Assembly (NCBI GenBank): GCA_034620365.1
Contig: JAQGEQ010000363.1
Location: forward strand, 124,001 to 188,000
DNA from: Pegea sp. RAD2-039
Lineage: Eukaryota > Chordata > Thaliacea > Salpida > Salpidae
DNA length: 64,000 nucleotides
Reading direction: 5' to 3'
Both the position numbers and the translations under genes were made by a program. Every line of letters starts with the position of its first letter. The stretch's first letter is position 1. Under the pieces are notes generated by a model. The model searched no databases. It saw only the letters and a program-made list of their open reading frames with translations, and was not told the origin of the DNA. Below, in pieces: positions 46,301-64,000 of this stretch.

Positions 46301-48444
46301 CTTTATATGTATCTAAATTTGGTTATCTTCATATTAACTAGAAAAATAAAGATTTTTTGTTATATTTTTTTTAATTTTCTTTTCAAACATAATTTTGTAA
46401 ATAGTTTTGTATTAATACTGTTGGAGTAGTATAAAGATTTATTCATTCTCCATATTTTTCATATAAAGGAAGGTATTTTAATATTTCATTACAAAAACTG
46501 TTTTCTATTTATATTTTTTAACCTTTTTTCCATTTATTATCATCAAGTATTATTTACTCTTATAATTAATTTTTAAAGGAATTTCTTCTAGAGTCCCCCT
46601 CTTCTAATAAACTAAAGGAAGCTGTAACAGAATTTGAAGTTGTAACTTAATTATGTGGTATCTTATTTGTATTTCTTATGGTTACATTTGTTGTTTTGTG
46701 GTATAGCATATTATGTCGCTTGTTTTCCATTTTTAATCAATAATTCTTTCCTGAAACTATCTTTTTTAAGTAAAAGTAACATTTATAATAATTATAGTGG
46801 ACAACTTATCCTTCATTTCTTAGAAGGCATCATCTTCCTATTTTATCAATATTCCTCATCTAGATATGTTGTTAGGGATCTAGATTTTTCCATTTTTATT
46901 CGTTTATTAAAACTAATCTGTTTAATTGTCTGTTGAATACAACTGCTTAGGTATTTTATACTGAAGTAGATTATCTTGAGAATAACTTTTTTATTTTGGG
47001 TATTCATTGAAATTTTTGAAATCAATATTTTAAATTTATTTTTACCTAAGCTGGTTGAATAATGTTGTCAATAACAAATTAATGTCTAGTTAATACATAT
47101 GTATTGATCTTTTTTTTATAAACATAAGCAGATAATGCTCTTAACAATTATTTAAAAATATTATGTTTAATTTGCTACCCTGTTTTTTTGTTGATGGCTC
47201 TAATAATATATTTAGATTTATTATTTCAGTTTTCTTATAGATTATCTTTATGACTTTCCAGTCTTTTCCAATTACTTTTAAATTGCAAGTTTACTTGTTT
47301 TTATAGAATTTATTTATTTTTCATTTAAAGTTTGAATAAATTAGTTTAGCGACAACCACTTTGAATTAAGAATGTTAAATCATTTTGAAAAATGATAGTT
47401 GGGTACTTTATATATTACTATATATATTTTTCTTCAAACAACTGAATATTTTGATATATAAAGTAGTAGGTTGCCTTCCTAAATCCACTTGCTTCTTAGT
47501 TTTAAGTGTCTTTAATCATCTCTTATATTTAGAATTTACTTATCACCTTAATATTTTTAGTCATGAGACTAGACTTTGTAGTTTTTAGTTTTAAATTGGA
47601 AACAAATCAAAGATTTTCTAAAACTGTTCTTATTAAAACATTAATTTTTTTTCTACTCTGTTTATTTTTATATTATAGTTAGATCAGTTTAACAAATATT
47701 ATATAAGATATTAGTTTTTAACAAATTTCTTAATACATATTTTATGTTTTATAATAGTTTAATTTATAATAATGTCTCATACACTTGTATTAGTGACATG
47801 TTTTGTAATATTATTCCTATATGATAGTTATGATTGACTTTTGATCAGTTTTTTATAATATTTTCAAAACAAAAAATATTTCAATATAAAAACAGTTCTT
47901 AACTAGTTATGAACTTCTTGTATATATTTTTAAAATTTATATCTTATAGTATAAGCAACAATTGTATTTGTATACTTTAATCTTGTACCTGTGGAATATC
48001 TTAAATCACTCTTGTTTGGAGTGTTGTAATAAAATTATTCCACATTTATCTTTAATTTATAATTTTCTAATCAATCTATGAAAAGAAAAATTGTTTATTT
48101 TAATACAGTACATAAAAAATGTCAATTTAATTTTTTAAGAACTATTTGTATATTTATTAATTTTTTTGTTAGATTTTAAAAGTTAAACATTTTAAACTTG
48201 TTTACATTTAATTAGTTTTATTTTTTTTTCAAAATCATTAAAGCATTCTCATATCAAAGACTTGTCTCATTTTTTTGGAACTTTTTCAAAATTTCTCATT
48301 CATGCAATCATGTTATTTGTTTTTATCAATAAATCACTTTTAAAAAGTTATTTATTATTTATACTTATTACATAAAAAATATTGATATTATTCTTTAATT
48401 ATAGATTTTTTTTAGGAACTAAGAAGGTTGATTTATAAACGGAA
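43329..48444. other. Long AT-rich region without recognised genes
   Basis: Extremely T/A-rich, no supported coding exon in about 5 kb. A good splice acceptor (TTTTTTTTAG at about 48415) just before the MRPL12 start suggests that gene has a 5' UTR intron reaching into this region. Confidence 0.45.
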
Positions 48445-48996
48445 ATGGCTTTTCTTACAAAATTTTCCACAACACTTTCACGTGCTTCTAATATTTTCAA
48501 TAGATTCTCATCTAGGTCTGTTCATCTCTCTGCAAATCTCTCATCTTTAGAACAAGTTTCTTCGGATCAGATCCTTAAACCTCCATCAAGTGATAAGTCT
48601 TATGATCCAAAAATTGAGGCTATAGTGAACAGCATTGCTGATTTGAAGTTACATGAAGTTGCTGATTTAAATGATCTCTTAAAGAAGACATTAAATATAA
48701 GTGATGCTCCTATGATGGCAGCTGTTGCTCCTACACAAGCTACTACTGCTGATGCTGAAGAAGAAGTTGTTCCTGAAAGAAATGAATTTACAATTAAGTT
48801 GTCCTCCTTCGATGCGGGAAGTAAAATTAAACTAATCAAGGTGGTGAAGTCGATCAAAACAGATTTAAATCTTGTACAAGCGAAGAAGCTTGTTGAGATG
48901 GCTCCTCAGATTTTGAAGGAAGATGTAACTAAAGAAGAATGTGAAGAGATCAAAAAACAATTGGAAGAAGCTGGTGGAGTAGTTGAACTGATCTAA
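48445..48996 (+). CDS. MRPL12: Mitochondrial ribosomal protein bL12m
   Basis: Stalk protein of the large mitoribosomal subunit; recruits translation factors and in mammals also binds mitochondrial RNA polymerase. 183 aa in a single coding exon. Seen: an N-terminal Ser/Arg/Phe-rich presequence without acids (SRASNIFNRFSSRSVHLS), the N-terminal dimerisation helix pair (IEAIVNSIADLKLHEVADLN), an Ala/Thr-rich hinge around residues 90-110, then the L7/L12 C-terminal fold: EFTIKLSSFDAGSKIKLIK, VVKSIKTDLNLVQAKKLVE, EECEEIKKQLEEAGGVVEL. Length is normal for the family. An acceptor-like TTTTAG 30 bp upstream suggests a 5' UTR intron. It lies only 191 bp from the next gene on the same strand. Confidence 0.94.
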   Translation: MAFLTKFSTTLSRASNIFNRFSSRSVHLSANLSSLEQVSSDQILKPPSSDKSYDPKIEAIVNSIADLKLHEVADLNDLLKKTLNISDAPMMAAVAPTQATTADAEEEVVPERNEFTIKLSSFDAGSKIKLIKVVKSIKTDLNLVQAKKLVEMAPQILKEDVTKEECEEIKKQLEEAGGVVELI

Positions 48997-49187
48997 ATTT
49001 GTTGATTGAATTTCTTATTTATCATGTTTCATTTAACTTGATGTCAAAGAACTTCTATAGATTAATCAAACTAGTTTATTTATTTGAGCTAATTTGGACA
49101 TTTTAATAGCTAGCTTATAATAAAACTCTTTGAATTATTTAGAGAAAACTATAAAATTGAAGTAAATATAAAAGTTTAGGGAATAAA

Positions 49188-50948
49188 ATGGTTGTTTGTA
49201 AGTATTTCCTGCAGGGTACTTGCAAATTCGGCAGTAAATGTTTTAATCAGCACATTCAAAACAACAATTTTCCAATATATCGTAATGCTAGAGGAGGTAA
49301 ATATCTTCGTTTCCACTTCCGGTTTACTTACGTGCTACTTTACTGACGTCATATTTTCCCAGAACAACTTATAAAATTTACTTTTCATAAACTTCTCATC
49401 TTTATTACATTGTTTTAAATAAGTATTTCATTTCAGCTCAAAAAACTGGTCGAAGTCGGTTACCACCTTCACAATATCAGCACCAGGAATCAGCAGCAGA
49501 ATATTATGGTCGAATGGAACATGAAAGAATGCAATCCAGACAACAGAATTCTACCTCTCGTGTCTCCTCATCTGCTCGTAATACTGACACAAACAGTGAG
49601 AAAGCATGTGAAAAGTGAGTTGAGAACTTAAGAATCTATTTAAAGATCACATCAGTAGTGTTTAGAACAAATAGGAACACTGCAGAGTTCTTCTATGTAA
49701 AGTTATAAAAACCTGTTTCAACCGAGAATGCTTCTGCTTCGATGTACTCTGAGTGATGATGTTAAAAACAAAACCAAACACAGAGATGCAAAAGAGCTAA
49801 ACGTTTTTAGGGTTTCTTCCTTTTCCATGACGTTGATTTCTCTACTCTTCAGTTGTTTGCGAAGTAGAAAACGCGATTCGAAGCGATCTGCTGCAATATC
49901 CTTCTAATCGCTTATGTTGGGCGATTTCATATCGCGCTTGCAAGTATCCTTGAAAGGAAGAACGGCCGATGCTGCGTTTGCGTTTTCATAACTACGCATT
50001 TGAGATCAGTCCATCTTCTATTCAACGGTTGTGTTCCCGAGCCAGCAAAGCATTGTTGTCAGACCACTTCACTTCTAATAAAGTTAGGAAAACTTAAAGA
50101 TCCAAAATAATTAATGAAAATAGAGATTTGTATCTTCAGAGCATCTTTCAACAAATTTAAATCCCGAGTCTTCCCGACTTTGCTCTTCATCTTGTTTTCT
50201 GTTTACTAAATCTTCCAACTCTTAGGTCTAATGGATACTCGAAGACAAACGGGCTTAGTGATGGATTCCTCTCCGAGAATCATCAACAACACTTCTTTGC
50301 AACTCAGGATTCGGATTCAGTTGAGATCAGTTCTGCCGAATCTTACTGTGGTCATGAAGTCTATTTGAGATCATCACAAAGCCCCGTGTACACCGAACAA
50401 CGACGACGCGCACGCGGTAGACGAGTGCCTGGAAAGAAATCAGAAGCAGTGAAGTCTGATGCAAGTAACGAAGATGGTAGTTTTAAAGGTGAGACTTCAT
50501 CCTCAGCATCTCATCCTTGAAGACACAAACTTCATCGAGTTTGACCTTTAACCTCTAAATTTGATCAATAACAAGATCTTGTTAATCTTGCTTTGACCTT
50601 TGACCCTACTTGCTTAAAGAACTAATTTAGTTTTTATGAAATGAATTATTTGCAAATGAAAAAGTGCTTCTACTCAGACAATTTTATTAAACTGTTCGCC
50701 TTATAAGGAAATGAAACGCGAAGCGAATCGATAAACCGCAGTGTGTTGTCATCCAATCGCGTGATGAGCTAATTGCTGATCACTCATCATCTAATCTTTC
50801 AGAAACTAGTGATCCTGATGATATGTATCTTCGATCGCTTCTACCTCAGATCAAACAACTGACGGAATTGAAGAAAAGCGAAGTGAAAATCCAAATCGCG
50901 AAAGTTCTACATGATGCTCGATTTAATGAGCTGTCTCTGGACAAGTAA
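49188..50948 (+). CDS. CCCH zinc-finger protein with C-terminal BESS-like motif
   Basis: Exons: 49188-49296, 49437-49614, 50226-50488, 50803-50948; 696 nt, 231 aa, all in phase. N-terminus: one CCCH finger, CKYFLQGTCKFGSKCFNQH (C-x7-C-x5-C-x3-H), at residues 4-22, similar to the single N-terminal finger of NUP42-type nucleoporins. The middle is low-complexity and Ser/Gln/Arg-rich (RMQSRQQNSTSRVSSS; EQRRRARGRRVPGKK, a likely nuclear localisation signal). No FG repeats are seen, which argues against NUP42. C-terminus: DPDDMYLRSLLPQIKQL followed by KKSEVKIQIAKVLHDARF, matching the BESS pattern (acidic start, FLxSLxPxLKxL, then a basic amphipathic helix). BESS mediates protein-protein contacts, usually with MADF domains. 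Function unknown. The middle intron contains a dispersed repeat (49715-49835). Confidence 0.75.
49715..49835 (+). repeat. Dispersed repeat, copy 2 (in an intron)
   Basis: Core GATGTACTCTGAGTGATGATG then TTAAAAA matches copy 1 near 12039. The adjoining 49840-50060 is GC-richer than the introns around it and looks foreign to the host gene, but I do not recognise a transposon family in it. Confidence 0.55.
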
Positions 50949-53191
50949 CTGATCGTAAGTGGGGCCTGTTTGCTTCCACTTCGATGGTAGTAATAAGAAT
51001 GATGATTTACAATTCAAACAAATTTTCTCGATATTGTTGGGAGCATATTGGGATTTTCAACTGTCAGATTTTTTTTATTAGAATAAATAAAATATTTTTT
51101 TTGAAGTTTTTTTCAAACTTTTTATTTTAACATTGAAAGCGGTGTGAACTGCAATTAGAAAATTGCAACGAAAATGTGAAATTCCCAAATAAAAAGAATA
51201 TTCTGGAGACTTGATCATTAGATATCTGCTGCTGCTGCTTCATCTTAATCTTCACTTATTGATTGTTGCTTACTCAACAGTCATCTGATTATTGTCAGTG
51301 TTTACAATATTTTCATTGATTAATTGGTTCTCTTACAAATCTCTGAATAATGCTAAAAGATGTTAATTCATATTTCTGGTAATCATTCAAATCTTTATAT
51401 ATCGTCTACATCGGAAAGATTCTTTTATTGGAATCACAACTGCTAATAGGTTGAACAATTCCCAGCAGCTAATTACAAAAACCTTCTCGCTTATATTTTG
51501 TACATGATTTTTATTTGAGCAAATTTTTTACCGCTAATTTGTAACCGACCAATTTTGTATTCTGCATCAGTTAATTTAAAAATGTCTTTCGCCTTTATTG
51601 CTTAAAGGAAGCTAAAAGATTCTTCTAATTGAATCTAATCATTTTCTCTTAACTGTATTTTAGTGCCGTTTAGACTATTCACTTGATTCAATGTTACAAG
51701 TCTCATCCAGCAACAAACACTGGCCCAGAATCGCTTCTTTACAAACCGATCTGTTTCAATCAAGTCTAATTGTATTTTTTAGTAGTTTATTCCTCGCCAA
51801 TTATGAAGCTGATTTATTTGAAGCTTTTTGGTTTAATAAAACTGCTACAAATGTACAAATCTGTGTTTTATTAACATTCATATTATTTTAATAAAAATCT
51901 AGCAACTAATAAACTTGTATATTTCAAAAGCTTTCTATAAATTACCTTTAAACTACAATTTTTTTGGGGGGGATTTATATTTTAATTTAAGCCGTTTTTC
52001 CAGTTTATCTAAATTAGTGGCAACGACATTTAGTGCTTCAACTTTGATCTTAATTCTGCAACTTGTTTTTCTCTAACGCAGAAAAATAATTTAATTATAA
52101 AAAAAAGAATCCTATTTTTAAAAAATTTATTAATTATTAACAAGTTGTTGACTGCAAAAGATTTGATGTTTTGGTAAAAAAAAATTGATCTAAGTTTGAT
52201 AATTGCTGAAAGGTTATCATTTCATTTTTAAATGATTAATTCTAATGTTTTTTCTTAGATAATTTTGCTGGTCACAAAATCTGAATAAGATTTCTTAAAG
52301 TTTTTATAAAGTAATGATTTTGTTGAGCCTAATGACGTCTACAGAAGAAGTATCTTAAGATAACCTTTATGATAAAGAGAAAACAAGATTGATGTTTTCA
52401 GAAAATTAAATTTAATCTTTTCGAAATAGCTTATAAAATCAATTTAAATTGGGACTTTTATTAAATAAAATATTTTAAATTAAGTAACAGAAAGAAACTT
52501 AATATTAAAAAAAACAATTTATTTTATGTATTCTTATTACTTGATTTTTACACTAAGTTATTTACAACAATAAATAAATAAAAAAAAGCAATTAGAAAAC
52601 ATTTTCTACAGCAATCGAAAATTAGTATTTGTTTGAATTGTTTTATATCGGAAGCTATCAAATTTCTTATACTTGAATAAAATCTTAAAAACTTCATCAG
52701 AATAAATATTTTTTCAAGTAGAATTGTTAAATTAAAACATATTTTTGAAACACCAGTTGCAAAAGATTTTTGATAATACAATTTCTATCTATAAAATCTA
52801 AATTAATTTATTGTTTTATTTAGGTGTTAATTACATAGAATGTTATTAATAGTTAATTTCAGAAATTTGTTAGCTTTGATTACTAAAAACATTTTCTAAA
52901 ATCGAAATAAAACAACTTGAAACTTTTAAAGAAATTAATTATCTTTCTTTAAAATGTTGGAATAATTGAGCTAGACATACGTCACTGACACCGATAAGTT
53001 TTTTTAATAATTAAAAATGAATTAAGCTACAAATTACTGAATCAAAAAAAATTAATTCTGCATAAAAGCAAATTATTCGAAGTTTCACTTAGATTTTAAT
53101 TTGATTTATAAAATTACTTTTTAAGAAGATTAAGAAAATGAAGTTATTCAGCAACATTCAAAAGCTTTGATTCAATAAATTATAATTTTAA
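50949..53191. other. AT-rich intergenic region
   Basis: 3' UTR of the CCCH/BESS gene on the left, then AT-rich DNA without coding pattern up to the sharp start of the GH1 duplicate. Confidence 0.4.
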
Positions 53192-54042
<851 letters not shown>

Positions 54043-54887
54043 ACTAGAAACAGAAGTATAAGTAAACGGATATAAAATTTAATTACCTTTAATATAATGT
54101 TAGTATTTGTTTTAGCTATTATACCAAAACAAACAAGCATAAAACTAAAGGTTCTGTATAAAAAATTGTATATGAATGGTTAAAATATTTTTAATTCTAA
54201 ATTTTACCTAAATATCTATATTTGTAGTCAGTAATATTCAACATCTTTAAAGTTTATTAATTACCATATGAGTAAATATTAAGCAATAGTTTTTATAGAA
54301 CGTGTGAAACTGAACTCTGAGAGCAAAACAAAATAATTAAAGAAATTTGAAAAATACAATATTTAAAATTTTATGTTTTCTATAACAAGAAAACAACCAT
54401 AAAACTAAATTTTTGTTAAAATCAATATTTTATAGTTAAATTTTAACTGGAGCAAGCTATTTAGAATAAGTTCACTTAAGTCATTCTACAGAAAAATTGC
54501 AATTTGTAATACTGATAAATATTTGAGTTAAAAAATTCTTTATTTATACCAAATACTATTTTGGTTTTACACTTTTTTTCCAGTTTTCTTTGATGTTTTG
54601 CAGGATCATTATTCCAAACAATTGCAAGCAAAATTCAAAATATTCAGTAATCATTTACTAAATGCCGATTTAAGGCCTTACGAAGATTAGCTACTCACAC
54701 AGTAACTAGATGATAGGCTGACAAAAAGATAACTTTTCAAAGTTGAAAGTGCTGACTTAAAAAGGTTTCAATTTTTAGTTTAAGTAAAGATTTATTTTAT
54801 AACAGCTTTTATTATCATTTATTATTACTTTCAGAACTTTGTTATAGATTAAAATATTTTTATGAAAAATAGTTTCTTTTAGTTATA
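54043..54887. other. AT-rich region upstream of the GH1 gene
   Basis: No coding pattern. Presumably contains the promoter of the GH1 gene starting at 54888. Confidence 0.4.

Positions 54888-64000
<9,113 letters not shown>

Noticed and set aside
46655-47588. Hydrophobic small open frames (46655-46936 and 47385-47588) as membrane proteins
   Set aside because: The region is extremely T-rich, which produces Phe/Leu/Ile/Tyr-rich random frames; there are no splice patterns or homology.
49188-50948. Assignment as nucleoporin NUP42
   Set aside because: The N-terminal CCCH finger is similar, but FG repeats are absent and the C-terminus is BESS-like.
51570-51610. Another LINE tail (TTTCGCCTTTATTGCTTAAAGG)
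   Set aside because: Only a weak resemblance over about 15 bases, no hairpin and no AAAT repeat; chance similarity is likely.

Overview
This window is nuclear DNA of an AT-rich invertebrate metazoan. Almost all genes are split by many spliceosomal introns (GT..AG, often 45-60 bp in dense genes, longer in AT-rich ones). The gene content is animal: alpha-actinin, SLC22 transporter, Flower/CACFD1, FAM177, LSH/HELLS, MRPL12 and a multi-GH1 lactase-phlorizin-hydrolase-like protein. LINE and SINE retroelements are also present. A BESS-like motif hints at an arthropod or other invertebrate, but the species cannot be fixed from the sequence. No bacterial operons, rRNA or CRISPR are visible.

Layout. 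1.6-8.9 kb (minus): a complete alpha-actinin gene (22 exons per transcript, 893 aa) with two banks of three alternative exons. One bank lies in the second calponin-homology domain and one in the first EF-hand. 8.9-14.6 kb: AT-rich DNA without recognisable genes. 14.7-19.4 kb (plus): a 12-exon SLC22-type transporter. 19.9-21.1 kb: a decayed CR1-like LINE (plus). 24.0-25.2 kb (minus): Flower/CACFD1. 26.8-27.4 kb (minus): a second LINE 3' fragment. 29.0-30.3 kb (minus): an unrecognised two-TM protein. 32.6-34.2 kb (plus): FAM177. 35.0-35.1 kb (minus): a tRNA-like SINE whose 3' end matches the LINE tail. 36.3-38.5 kb (plus): an intronless LSH/HELLS-type SNF2 ATPase. 40.8-43.3 kb (minus): a NYN-domain protein. 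48.4-49.0 kb: MRPL12. 49.2-50.9 kb: a CCCH zinc-finger protein with a BESS-like C-terminus. 53.2-54.0 kb: a truncated copy of internal GH1 exons. 54.9 kb to the right edge: a very large secreted or membrane GH1 gene with at least 38 exons and four tandem GH1 domains, running off the window.

The genes do not form a pathway; this is an ordinary animal neighbourhood of unrelated genes. The most notable structures are the 3 x 3 alternative exon banks of alpha-actinin, the four-domain GH1 protein in which domains 1 and 3 keep both catalytic glutamates while domains 2 and 4 have lost both, a recent partial duplication from that gene, and a SINE/LINE pair sharing a 3' hairpin tail with compensatory base changes. 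Exon boundaries were placed by eye from splice signals, reading phase and family homology. Summed exon lengths are divisible by three for every complete multi-exon gene.
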